A program made the translations under genes and the position numbers. A stretch of 64,000 bases of DNA, from contig OW818693.1 of assembly GCA_942493335.1 (NCBI GenBank), positions 3,038,001 through 3,102,000 on the forward strand. Reading direction: 5' to 3'. The stretch comes from JAEWSN01 sp942493335 (GTDB taxonomy: Bacteria > Bacillota > Clostridia > DSM-8532). The notes beneath the pieces were generated by a model that saw only the letters and a program-made list of their open reading frames with translations, did not search any database and was not told the DNA's origin. Shown one piece after another: positions 34,638 through 43,156 of the stretch; positions within the stretch are counted from its first letter, which is position 1; the number at the start of each line of letters is the position of its first letter.

Positions 34638-35627
34638 TCAGGTAGAATCACGAATCACAAGATTCCCCGGAATCAGAACATGATAAGGAAGTGAGTTGTC
34701 CCCCCGAATGCGCGAGAGCAGCATCTTTACAGCCCGCGCGCCGATTTCCCGCGTCTGGATATGGTAAGTGGAGAGCGGCGGATTGGAGTATTTGGACAAC
34801 TCGATATCTGAAAGCCCGATGACCGCCATCTCCTCCGGAACCTTTACTTTCACGCCGTACAAGCCGGAGAGGGCGGCCATGGCCATGAGATCGCTGGCCG
34901 CAAAAATCGCGGTGGGGCGGTCCTTCATGGCGGCGATGGTCTTCACCTGGTCGATGCAGAGGGGTTCGTCCCAGCGGCAGTCCATGACCCAGGCCGGATT
35001 CACTTCCAGACCGTGCACATGCAAAGTGGCCGCGAAACCCTGATAACGCTTGGAACGGCGGATTTCGCCGCTCTCCCCGCTGCCGCCGATATAGCCGATG
35101 CGACGATGTCCGCGCGCGATCAGGTGCTCGGTGATCTGGGTCGCCGCATGGAAATAATCGTACCCGATATTGTCGATGTCCTCGCGCTGCGTATCGATGC
35201 CGACGACATGGGCGGATTTTTGGCGGATGAACTCGTACGTGCGGTTCTTGAGCGATTCCATCAGGATGACGCCTGTGATGCCGCCGGCGAAGGTGTCCGC
35301 CAGCACTGCATCATCCTCCAGCTCGAAAAAGGTGCGCAGGAAGGTCAGGGACAGCCCTTCCGCGGCCAGCTGCTCCTCGATGCCGGACAGGATGGACATG
35401 AAGTACGGGTCCGAATACTTGTCCTTCGTGACGCTCAGGACGCAGCCGATTTTCGGCTTGACCGCAGGATCGGCCTTTCCAAGGGTGTATGCCAGCGTGG
35501 AAGCGGCTTCCCGCACCTTCAGCCTCGTTGCATCGGTCATTTTGTAGGTTTTGTCATCATTCAAAACCCGCGAAACGGTGGCTGTTGAAACGCCGGCCAG
35601 CTTTGCCACATCCTTGATACTGCTCAT
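34638..35627 (-). CDS. LacI-family transcriptional regulator of the DUF4832/ABC operon
   Basis: 329 aa. The LacI helix-turn-helix is at the N terminus (IKDVAKLAGVSTATVSRVLN), followed by a sugar-sensing core with VGIDTQREDIDNIGYDYFHA, HRRIGYIGGSGESGEIRRSK, FAASDLMAMAALSGLYGVKV and PEEMAVIGLSDIELSKYSNP. This resembles the regulators of beta-galactoside utilisation. AGGAG lies before the start. It is divergent from the seven-gene operon at 35.8-43.1 kb, and four operator-like elements lie between, so it very likely represses both itself and that operon. Confidence 0.94.
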   Translation of the reverse strand: MSSIKDVAKLAGVSTATVSRVLNDDKTYKMTDATRLKVREAASTLAYTLGKADPAVKPKIGCVLSVTKDKYSDPYFMSILSGIEEQLAAEGLSLTFLRTFFELEDDAVLADTFAGGITGVILMESLKNRTYEFIRQKSAHVVGIDTQREDIDNIGYDYFHAATQITEHLIARGHRRIGYIGGSGESGEIRRSKRYQGFAATLHVHGLEVNPAWVMDCRWDEPLCIDQVKTIAAMKDRPTAIFAASDLMAMAALSGLYGVKVKVPEEMAVIGLSDIELSKYSNPPLSTYHIQTREIGARAVKMLLSRIRGDNSLPYHVLIPGNLVIRDST

Positions 35628-35671
35628 TTATACTCCTGTCATCACGCAACAACGTAACGGAACCTGTCTTG

Positions 35672-35700
35672 ACTATATCGTCCCTATGATGCTGTGTCAA
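35672..35700 (-). promoter_or_regulatory. Promoter of the lacI-type gene
   Basis: Minus-strand TTGACA (35695-35700) and TATAGT (35672-35677) with a 17-bp spacer, about 45 bp before the regulator start. Confidence 0.85.
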
Positions 35701-35732
35701 GCATGTTACGTGAAATGTTGCGCAGAAAAATC

Positions 35733-35761
35733 TTTACAGCCATCTTGCGGTGTGATAGATT
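35733..35761 (+). promoter_or_regulatory. Promoter of the DUF4832/ABC operon
   Basis: TTTACA (35733-35738) and TAGATT (35756-35761) with a 17-bp spacer. One operator-like element sits just upstream and one just downstream of it. Confidence 0.75.
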
Positions 35762-35837
35762 CGTCACGTAATGAACACGAAAAACAACGCAACAAGAATG
35801 GATGAAAATCGTATCGTTACGTGAAGGAAGTCAAGGA

Positions 35838-36062
35838 ATGGGAACCTGTCACAGCTGCGCCGGAAACCTCGCCCATGATGAAATCGCTTTGAACCTCCGT
35901 CTGTTCGGCAGAGGTGTCGGGCGGATCAACTGCCTGCCATGTCTGGCGGAACGGCTGGGATGCGAGGAAGAGGCGCTCCATCAACAGATCGCCCATTACA
36001 AGAGATTGCACTGCGCCTTGTTCGAACCAGAGTTCAACCGGTATGGAGATGCATATGAGTAG
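35838..36062 (+). CDS. Small Cys4 protein, first gene of the operon
   Basis: 74 aa. The start at 35838 is preferred over 35802 because AAGGAAG at 35824-35830 fits it. Cysteines occur as CHSC near the N terminus and CLPC about 35 residues later, a probable zinc site. The middle reads LRLFGRGVGRINCLPCLAER; the C-terminal part is helical. It overlaps the next gene by 8 bp. It looks like the short orphan proteins found next to DUF4832-type genes but I cannot name a family. Cytoplasmic. Confidence 0.68.
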   Translation: MGTCHSCAGNLAHDEIALNLRLFGRGVGRINCLPCLAERLGCEEEALHQQIAHYKRLHCALFEPEFNRYGDAYE

Positions 36063-37365
36063 GATGGTCCTTTACCCTTTCAATACGGATGCGGTTCTCA
36101 CCAATCCCCACATGGGCTTCATCGCGGCGCCTGGTCTGGCCGGCGTATCCGGTGCGGTCCAGACACCGCACGGCGAAGCGGTGGCACCCTATCGGTTTTC
36201 CGAGGAGGGGACAACCTTCAATCACCCGGACTCGAACCTGACCTTCATCGGCTTGCGCTGGCGCGAGATCGAGGCACAGGAAGGCTTGTGCGACTGGACG
36301 GTTCTGGAGCGCCGCCTTTCGCGTGCGGCGGAACAGGGATGCACAGCAGTTGTCCGTCTTTCTCCCTATGCCCTCGGGGACGATGACGTTCCAGGCTGGC
36401 TTCGTGCAGAAAACCCAGAAAAGCCGGATTTCCCGTTCTGGCAGGTTGATCCCGCCACCTCCCGCTATGTCCCGTGCTGGTCACGGTTCATTCAAGCCTT
36501 CGCGCAACAGTTCAACGGCCATCCGCTCATCTCTTCGGTGGACTTGGCCATCGTAGGCGCGTGGGGCGAAGGCGGGGGAACGGAACTGATGCGGGAGGAG
36601 GATATCCGCCGCATCGTGGCGGCTTATCTGGACAACCTCCCGAACACTCCGGTTGCAGCGCTGCTGCACGATCCCGTGTCCCTGCGGATCATCCAGGAAT
36701 TCAAGCATCCCGTCGGGTTCCGTGTGGACTGCCTTGGCGACATGGGCGGGTTCCATGGCGAAGCCTGGAGCCACATGCTCGATTTCTATCCGCAGAACAT
36801 CGTCAATTTCGGCATGAAGGACGCCTGGCGGAAGGGTCCGGTCCTGTTCGAAGCCTGCTGGCACATGTTCGACTGGTATCGGAATGGATGGGACATCGGG
36901 TACATCATCGACGAATCCCTTCGGTGGCACATCTCCTCCTATAACGGGAAAGGATCTCCCGTGCCCGAAGCGTGGAAATCCGAGGTGGAGCGGTGGCTGC
37001 GCCGCATGGGATACCGGTTCGAGCTGCGGCGGGTCGAATATGAGAACGAACTCGTCCGGGGCGCATCCTTCCGGGTGGAAACCCTCTGGGTGAACGGCGG
37101 CGTGGCGCCGATTTACACGCGGTATCCTCTCCGGTACAAACTGGGGGCTTATGAATACGAGAGCACGGCGGACATCACCCGATGGATGCCGGAGGAAGAC
37201 ATGCTTCAAGCCGATATTCTGACCCTCCCAGCCGATTTGCCTGAAGGTGAGCACCTGCTGCGCATCGGTATCCCGACGGAACTGACGACCGGACCGCTCA
37301 ACCTGCCGCTGCAAGGCCGCGACGGGGAAGGGTTTTATCCGGTCGGGAAAGTGGTGGTAAAATGA
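36055..37365 (+). CDS. DUF4832/DUF4874-type TIM-barrel protein, putative intracellular glycoside hydrolase
   Basis: 436 aa. It opens with TNPHMGFIAAPG and FIGLRWREIEAQEGLCDWTV, the pattern of DUF4874/DUF4832 proteins. Residues ~1-320 form a barrel; Glu172 in AWGEGGG and Glu266 in VLFEACWH are about 94 residues apart and sit where clan GH-A enzymes carry acid/base and nucleophile. The C-terminal ~110 residues are a beta domain (FELRRVEYENELVRGASFRV, then WVNGGVAPIYTRYPLRYKLG). There is no signal peptide, so it would act on imported sugar. GGAG precedes the start; the end overlaps the next gene by 4 bp. The activity is inferred. Confidence 0.82.
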   Translation: MSRMVLYPFNTDAVLTNPHMGFIAAPGLAGVSGAVQTPHGEAVAPYRFSEEGTTFNHPDSNLTFIGLRWREIEAQEGLCDWTVLERRLSRAAEQGCTAVVRLSPYALGDDDVPGWLRAENPEKPDFPFWQVDPATSRYVPCWSRFIQAFAQQFNGHPLISSVDLAIVGAWGEGGGTELMREEDIRRIVAAYLDNLPNTPVAALLHDPVSLRIIQEFKHPVGFRVDCLGDMGGFHGEAWSHMLDFYPQNIVNFGMKDAWRKGPVLFEACWHMFDWYRNGWDIGYIIDESLRWHISSYNGKGSPVPEAWKSEVERWLRRMGYRFELRRVEYENELVRGASFRVETLWVNGGVAPIYTRYPLRYKLGAYEYESTADITRWMPEEDMLQADILTLPADLPEGEHLLRIGIPTELTTGPLNLPLQGRDGEGFYPVGKVVVK

Positions 37366-38696
37366 CGGAAAATCAAAGCCTTCCTGCATGGTGCGGAATT
37401 GAAGGGCTGGATGAGGCCTTCGGTGAACGCTTCGCATTCTGGTTGGCCCGCGAAGAATCTGCGTCCGCCGGAATCGATGGGCAGCAGGCGAATCCGCCCA
37501 TCCTGCCGGAACCCCTTCTCCGGGAGATTGAAGAGACCTACCGGATTCCGGAATCCCGCATGGCGGTCCTGAGGGATGCTGCGGCGGAAATCGAGTCCAA
37601 CAAGCGCCTTTACTGGGTGACCCGGTTCCTGATTTTCGACATGTGCACGGATCGGAACCGCTATGACGCCGGAAAATTCAACAATCCGACGCCGACCGTG
37701 TCCTTGCGGCATGCCGCCCTCTATCCGCTGGTCCTCATGCTGGGATGCGTGCCGGTTTCACGGCGGAACTGCGCGGAGCGGGGAATCCCGGAAAGCCTGT
37801 ACCTTCCTGTTGCGGACCGGGCCCTGAAGAATCAGATGGCCCTGTTTGCCGAAGGGGATGCGCACATCGCCGACTTTCCCTGGGACATGAATTTCTACAC
37901 AGGGGTCATCTTCCTGTTGGATCGGTTCTATTTCATTGCCGTTCCCTATGAGGATGAGGTGGACTTCTGGCGGAACCGGCGGACGGGAAGCGTCGTCGGG
38001 CTCATGACGAAGGAAACGGCCTTCCGGCGCGACGGCCAGTACGACGGCCTCAACACGGTTCATGACCGGGATGCGTTTATCAGCCAATACCGGGAAACGA
38101 AGGAATCCGTCACGGCCAACCCGGTGAATCCTGCCGGTTTCCTCGAAAGGGAGACCGTTGTGTTGAACCGGGCCGAATGGCAGCGGGTTTTGCACCGGGG
38201 GGATAGGGTGCTCGGTTTCCACATCCCTTCCGGGCCTGGCTATGAACCGGAACGGTTCCGCATTTCCTCCGTCATGGCGCTCGATTTCTTCCGGAGGTAT
38301 TTCCCGGAATGGGATATCAAGGGGATCTGGAGCGAGTCCTGGCTGTATGATCCTCGGCTGTCATTGTTTCTGGATGCCGATCGCAGCAACATCGCCCGTA
38401 TGCAGCGCCAGATGTACCTGTATCCGATGGATTGGGGAGACGGCATGCTGAAGTACGAGCTTTTCGGATCGGAAAGCGTGGATGTGAATGCGTTCGAACC
38501 CAAAACCGGCCTACAGAGGCAAGCGGTGGCCTACATGCGTGCGGGTGGCCGATTCGGGACCGGCGGCATGGTGGTTTTGAAGGAAGAAGCGGACCGCATC
38601 GGCGGGAATCCTTATTCGGACGGTGCGGATTGGGAGCGGTTCCTTGAAGTCGTGGACAGCCACCTGGATGCGCTTCGTCCGCACAGGATGATCTGA
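37362..38696 (+). CDS. Acyltransferase-like protein with NAT_N and GNAT_C domains
   Basis: 444 aa cytoplasmic protein. The C-terminal part has VLGFHIPSGPGYEPERFRIS, FFRRYFPEWDIKGIWSESWL and DPRLSLFLDADRSNIARMQR, which fit the GNAT-like C-terminal domain; the N-terminal part (RDAAAEIESNKRLYWVTRFL) fits its partner domain. These domains occur together in an uncharacterised family annotated as acyltransferase domain proteins. The start overlaps the stop of the previous gene (ATGA). Placed between two DUF4832-type genes and an importer, it may modify or remove a group on the imported sugar. The function is not established. Confidence 0.75.
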   Translation: MTENQSLPAWCGIEGLDEAFGERFAFWLAREESASAGIDGQQANPPILPEPLLREIEETYRIPESRMAVLRDAAAEIESNKRLYWVTRFLIFDMCTDRNRYDAGKFNNPTPTVSLRHAALYPLVLMLGCVPVSRRNCAERGIPESLYLPVADRALKNQMALFAEGDAHIADFPWDMNFYTGVIFLLDRFYFIAVPYEDEVDFWRNRRTGSVVGLMTKETAFRRDGQYDGLNTVHDRDAFISQYRETKESVTANPVNPAGFLERETVVLNRAEWQRVLHRGDRVLGFHIPSGPGYEPERFRISSVMALDFFRRYFPEWDIKGIWSESWLYDPRLSLFLDADRSNIARMQRQMYLYPMDWGDGMLKYELFGSESVDVNAFEPKTGLQRQAVAYMRAGGRFGTGGMVVLKEEADRIGGNPYSDGADWERFLEVVDSHLDALRPHRMI

Positions 38697-38738
38697 CCGG
38701 ATGCGCGGAACGCACAGGGCATTGGAGGTTGACCGGGA

Positions 38739-39605
38739 ATGGGAAAGTATTCGCTCGAAAACCATGAACGCTATCAGACGACCAAGATACGGCCCGCCAA
38801 TCTCCCGGTGCTGAATGAACTGGAGTGGGACGGGGAGGTCCTGTCCCTCGACGGTATGGAGGATATTCTGGACCGATTGGCGAACGGAAAGCCTTTTGCC
38901 CTGTCCATCCGGCTGGATGGCAGACACCCGGCCGAACTGGGGAGACGGATGGCGCTTCTCGGCCTGCAACGGCATTGGCGGAAAGGCCCGGTCCTTGTGG
39001 ATCCCGGTGTCGTGCAGGGGGAGAGTGAGTGCGGTTTGTTGCAGGTGCCGGTACAGGCGGACGAGGTTGCCCGGCATAATGGAGAAAACCGGATAGAGGA
39101 AATCAGGCGCGAAGCAATCCGTTGGCATGCCTCAACCTGTGGAAATCTACCGGGTTTCGGCAGTCGCGTGGAGTTGCGGAAAATGGCCTACCCATCCGCT
39201 GTCACTTCAGGCGGGGCCTGGCCGGTACGCCTCTGGTGGGTATCCTCCGGAACCGCGCCCTGTTATGGAAGTCACCGGATCGATCTGCGGCTCGCATCCG
39301 AAGCCCTCTCTGCGGATCTGGCGCTGGGAGCCGATATCAACCGTTTCATCGAAGGGGATCACACCTGCAACGTGGTGCTTCGGCTGCCCGAACTGCCTGC
39401 CGGTACCTACACGGTCGGAATCCGTGCGGCCGGGTACAGGCTGTCAATGGCTGATGCGGGACTGGGGCCGCCGGATTCGGACGGATTCATTCCCGTGGGA
39501 ACGCTCCTGCTGGATCAACAGCCGAGAGAGGACCTGTTTCAAATCTGGGACGACTATTACCCCGAGGGCTATTATCCCCTTGAGGATCCGGAGGTACCGG
39601 GATGA
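38739..39605 (+). CDS. Truncated DUF4832-type paralogue lacking the catalytic residues
   Basis: 288 aa. Its C-terminal half aligns with the protein at 36055: RVELRKMAYPSAVTSGGAWP, LWWVSSGTAPCYGSHRIDLR and ADINRFIEGDHTCNVVLRLP correspond to the C-terminal beta domain. Upstream, HWRKGPVLVDPG corresponds to WRKGPVLFEACW, but the Glu is gone, and the first four to five barrel strands with the WGEGG Glu are missing. The N terminus ends in an unrelated short region. GGAGG precedes the start. A binding or regulatory role is more likely than catalysis. It overlaps the permease gene by 4 bp. Confidence 0.75.
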   Translation: MGKYSLENHERYQTTKIRPANLPVLNELEWDGEVLSLDGMEDILDRLANGKPFALSIRLDGRHPAELGRRMALLGLQRHWRKGPVLVDPGVVQGESECGLLQVPVQADEVARHNGENRIEEIRREAIRWHASTCGNLPGFGSRVELRKMAYPSAVTSGGAWPVRLWWVSSGTAPCYGSHRIDLRLASEALSADLALGADINRFIEGDHTCNVVLRLPELPAGTYTVGIRAAGYRLSMADAGLGPPDSDGFIPVGTLLLDQQPREDLFQIWDDYYPEGYYPLEDPEVPG

Positions 39606-40579
39606 GTCTTGAGGAAACGCAGATTGAACAGAAAGGGAACAGGGTATCGGCCAAGCCTGCCCGTCGGAACGAAATGCTTCGTGAATTCCGCATCAACGGC
39701 ATTCTCTATCTGATGTGCGTACCTGCGTTGCTGTTGCTGCTCGCCTTCTGTTATGTCCCGTTCGCCGGCATCTGGATGGCCTTTACGGATTTCAACGTGG
39801 TGGACGGCATCTTCGGCAGCAAGTTCGTCGGGTTGGACAATTTCCGGTTTTTCTTCCAGCCGGGCGGCATGGCCTGGAAGGTCACCTACAACACGCTGTT
39901 CATCAACTTCTTCGGAATCATTCTCGGACTGGTCTTTCCCATCTCGATTGCCATCGCGCTGAACGAAGCCAAGTCGAAGACATTCCGGAAGCTGTCCCAA
40001 TCCATGATGTTTTTCCCGTACTTCCTCTCCTGGGTGGTCGTCGGCGTCATCATCTACGGACTGTTCTCGACGGACATCGGCGTGTTCAACCATCTTCGGA
40101 CAGCCTTGGGATTCGACATCGTCCGCTGGTATGCTGAACCGAAGTATTGGAAGGGCATCCTGATCATCGCGAATGTCTGGAAGTGGTCCGGGTATTCCTC
40201 CATCATCTACCTCGCAGCCATGGCGAACTTCGACGGTGCCCTGTATGAGGCCGCCACGGTCGACGGAGCCGGTAAATTCAAACAGATCATCCACCTGACG
40301 CTTCCAATGCTGCAGCCGACAGCCGTTGTCCTGACCCTGATGTCCATCGGGCGCATCTTCTACGGTGACTTCGGCATGGTCTACGGCATCGTCGGAAACA
40401 ATCCGGTCATCGGGGATGCGGTCACCATCATCGACACGTATGTGTACCAGGCCATGCGGACACTGGGCTTCTCGTTCTCGACGGCCATCGGCCTGTACCA
40501 GTCCGTCATGGGTCTTGTGCTGGTCATTCTGGCCAACTGGGCGGCGAAACGGATCAACGACGGGGAGGGATTGTTCTGA
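39602..40579 (+). CDS. Sugar ABC transporter permease, LplB type
   Basis: 325 aa membrane subunit. Helices begin at INGILYLMCVPALLLLLAFC, and the EAA loop is EAATVDGAGKFKQIIHLTLP at roughly residue 217. GGAGGT lies in front of the start at 39602, which overlaps the previous stop. It ends TGATG-coupled to the second permease. Partner of the genes at 40579 and 41545. Confidence 0.93.
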   Translation: MSLEETQIEQKGNRVSAKPARRNEMLREFRINGILYLMCVPALLLLLAFCYVPFAGIWMAFTDFNVVDGIFGSKFVGLDNFRFFFQPGGMAWKVTYNTLFINFFGIILGLVFPISIAIALNEAKSKTFRKLSQSMMFFPYFLSWVVVGVIIYGLFSTDIGVFNHLRTALGFDIVRWYAEPKYWKGILIIANVWKWSGYSSIIYLAAMANFDGALYEAATVDGAGKFKQIIHLTLPMLQPTAVVLTLMSIGRIFYGDFGMVYGIVGNNPVIGDAVTIIDTYVYQAMRTLGFSFSTAIGLYQSVMGLVLVILANWAAKRINDGEGLF

Positions 40580-41466
40580 TGAAACAGACGACCGGAGACA
40601 AAATCCTTTCCATTGTCGCATATATTTTCCTGGGGCTGTTTGCCCTGGTTTGCCTGTATCCGCTTGTCCTCACGCTGAGCGTGTCAGTCTCGTCCGAGAA
40701 AGAGATCGTGCGGCACGGCTATTCCATTATCCCGAAGGGATTCACGCTGGACACCTATCGATACATGTTTGTGAACAGTGGCGAGAAAATCCTCCGATCC
40801 TACGGAATCACCATCCTTGTCACCATCCTGGGAACGCTTGGCGCCATGCTCGTCACCTCGATGATTTCCTATGCCATCTCCATCAAAACGCTGCGGTACC
40901 GCAATGTCATCGCATTCCTCTGCAACTTCACCATCATTTTCTCGGCCGGTCTGATCCCGTGGTATGTCGTGTGCGTCAATTATCTGAAACTGGGCAACAC
41001 GCTGTCCGGGCTCATCTTCCCATCCATGCTCAGCGTCTGGAACATTTTTCTGATGCGAACCTACTTCAGCGCCATCTCGCCATCGCTCTATGAGAGCGCG
41101 CGCATCGACGGTGCCAACCACTTCCGTATCTACTGGGCCATCGCCATCCCGCTTTCGAAGACAGCCCTGCTGACCGTCGGGCTCATGTATGCACTGCAAT
41201 ACTGGAACGACTGGTGGAACGCCCTCATGTTCATCACGGACAAGAAGCTGTTTCCGCTGCAGTATTACTTGTATTCCATCATTTCCAACGTGTCCGCCAT
41301 CAGCTCGGGCCGCATCCCATCTGGCGCCGCGGGGGCCATCAAGCTTCCTGCGGAGACGGTGAAAATGGCGGTCACGGTGGTCACGATCGGTCCGATCCTT
41401 TTCCTGTATCCCTTCGTGCAGAACTATTTCGTCCAGGGCATCATGGCCGGCGCTGTCAAGGAATGA
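40579..41466 (+). CDS. Sugar ABC transporter permease, YtcP type
   Basis: 295 aa membrane subunit with six helices (first: SIVAYIFLGLFALVCLYPLV) and the EAA-type loop ESARIDGANHFRIYWAIAIP near residue 172. Its start shares one base with the stop of the first permease, with GGGGAGGG upstream. The tail LYPFVQNYFVQGIMAGAVKE is typical of the family. Confidence 0.93.
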   Translation: MKQTTGDKILSIVAYIFLGLFALVCLYPLVLTLSVSVSSEKEIVRHGYSIIPKGFTLDTYRYMFVNSGEKILRSYGITILVTILGTLGAMLVTSMISYAISIKTLRYRNVIAFLCNFTIIFSAGLIPWYVVCVNYLKLGNTLSGLIFPSMLSVWNIFLMRTYFSAISPSLYESARIDGANHFRIYWAIAIPLSKTALLTVGLMYALQYWNDWWNALMFITDKKLFPLQYYLYSIISNVSAISSGRIPSGAAGAIKLPAETVKMAVTVVTIGPILFLYPFVQNYFVQGIMAGAVKE

Positions 41467-41544
41467 AGCCGGTCTGGATCGAAAAAGACTATCGGAACCA
41501 TCCAGTCAGGTGGATGCCTGACAAGAAAGAAAGGGAGAAAGCAC

Positions 41545-43071
41545 ATGAAAAAGAGAAGAATCCTCGCCCTGCTCCTTTCCCTGATATTCGCCATCGCCAC
41601 GTTGGCAGGTTGCGGGAGCGGAACTGCCTCAACCGACGGCAGTGCGTCTGCATCGCCTTCCACCGTCGCATCCGCAGGAGCGTCTTCGGACGCCGTGACC
41701 CCTGCCGCCGCCGGACCGGCGAAAGACATGACGATCCTATACCCCGGCGACATGTCCGAACGGATGTCAGACTACCTTGAGAATGAATTCGGCGCCGTCA
41801 TGCTGAAGGACCTGAACATCAACCTCAAGATGAGCTACTCGCCCTGGGACCAGTACTGGGAGAAGAAAAGCATCATGCTGGCGGCGCAGGAACCCATCGA
41901 CCTGTACTGGGATGGAAACCCGAACCTGAACGTGATGGTTTCGAAAAAGGAAACCCAGCCGCTGGACGACCTGATCGCCCAATACGGCCAGGACATGCTC
42001 AAGGTCATGCCGGAAGGATATATGAAGGGCGGCACGATCAACGGGAAGATTTACGGCATCCCGTCCGCCAATGCGCCATCCTCGGCCATGTTCCAGCTCG
42101 TTTGCCTCCGTCAGGATCTCCTCGAAGGCGTTGGAATGACTGAGGTGAAAACCGCCGAGGATCTGATGAAGTTCTCGAAGCTTGCGAAGGAGAAGTACCC
42201 GGACATCAAGGGCGGCGGCGAGCCCCTCATGATGCCCTTGACACGCTATTTCACGGATGAGCAGTACAACTTCATCACCGCTTCGGATCTGGTGGTGTTC
42301 GGAGAGGAATCGGGCAAGGCCATTTCGTATTATGAGACCGAAGCCTTCAAGAAACTGATGAAGTTCAGTCGGGAAATGACGGTTGCGGGCCAGTACGCCG
42401 ACGATCTCACGATCAAGTACAACGAGCGCGATTCCCGTGTCCAATCCGGCGTTTACCTCTGGGTGGAAGGCTCTCTGGGCAAGGAGTTGGAGATTTCTGA
42501 CGCTGTGAAGGCCAATGCGCCGGAAGCCGTCCTGAAGTCCTACCTGCTCGCACAGGAAAAACCCCGCTATGTGACGTCCGCCGGCGGCGAAGTGCTGTGT
42601 GTGCCGGTTTCCGCTCCGAACCCGGTGGATGCCATCCGGTTCGTGAACTGGATTTATGCCTCTGCGGATCACTACAACATGGCCATCTACGGGATCAAGG
42701 ACAAGGACTACAAGGTAACGGACGGTCGGGTTGAGCGGCTTGTCGCGGATGAATTCTTCTATGAATGGATGTTCCGGAACAGGAACTACCAGATGTTCGC
42801 GAAGAACGTCTCCGATGAATACATCGCGTCCTACAAGGACTGGGACAAGGATGCCATCGTCTCGAAATCCTTTGGTTTCCGTTTCGACAACACCCCGGTG
42901 AAGGAAATCGAAGCGAAGCTGATCGAGGCCGTCAAGGTGTTCGTGCCCCTGCTGACCGGGTTTGTCGATCCGGCCGTGGAATATGAAAAGGGCGTGAAGG
43001 CGCTCAAGGACGCCGGGATCGACCAGTATGTGGCGGAAGTGCAGCGTCAGTTGGATGCGTATGTGAAGTAA
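41545..43071 (+). CDS. Sugar ABC transporter substrate-binding lipoprotein
   Basis: 508 aa. The signal peptide ends in lipobox LAGC (Cys23), then an Ala/Ser linker to about residue 55. The binding domain begins KDMTILYPGDMSERMSDYLE and includes IDLYWDGNPNLNVMVSKKET and MKGGTINGKIYGIPSANAPS, usual for LplA-type proteins. AAAGGGAG precedes the start. It closes the LacI-controlled operon and is followed by a strong terminator. Placing the binding protein after the permeases is common in this transporter group. Confidence 0.93.
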   Translation: MKKRRILALLLSLIFAIATLAGCGSGTASTDGSASASPSTVASAGASSDAVTPAAAGPAKDMTILYPGDMSERMSDYLENEFGAVMLKDLNINLKMSYSPWDQYWEKKSIMLAAQEPIDLYWDGNPNLNVMVSKKETQPLDDLIAQYGQDMLKVMPEGYMKGGTINGKIYGIPSANAPSSAMFQLVCLRQDLLEGVGMTEVKTAEDLMKFSKLAKEKYPDIKGGGEPLMMPLTRYFTDEQYNFITASDLVVFGEESGKAISYYETEAFKKLMKFSREMTVAGQYADDLTIKYNERDSRVQSGVYLWVEGSLGKELEISDAVKANAPEAVLKSYLLAQEKPRYVTSAGGEVLCVPVSAPNPVDAIRFVNWIYASADHYNMAIYGIKDKDYKVTDGRVERLVADEFFYEWMFRNRNYQMFAKNVSDEYIASYKDWDKDAIVSKSFGFRFDNTPVKEIEAKLIEAVKVFVPLLTGFVDPAVEYEKGVKALKDAGIDQYVAEVQRQLDAYVK

Positions 43072-43101
43072 GGAACCGATAACGCTTGGAGCACATAAGG
43101 A

Positions 43102-43135
43102 GCCCTGCTGTACGGCACCGTACAGCAGGGCTTTT
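43102..43135 (+). terminator. Terminator of the DUF4832/ABC operon
   Basis: Perfect 14-bp stem, GCCCTGCTGTACGG and CCGTACAGCAGGGC, with a two-base centre and TTTT after it. Confidence 0.92.
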
Positions 43136-43156
43136 GTGACTCAATTGCTTATAGAG

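Larger units (their letters stand above)
35650..35824. promoter_or_regulatory. Four operator-like elements with core TTACGT
   Basis: The element NGTTACGTGA occurs four times: CAACGTAACG at 35650-35659 (minus), TGTTACGTGA at 35704-35713 (plus), TCACGTAATG at 35764-35773 (minus) and CGTTACGTGA at 35815-35824 (plus). They flank both divergent promoters. The central ACGT is symmetric, as in LacI-family operators. Recognition by the neighbouring LacI protein is inferred. Confidence 0.68.
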
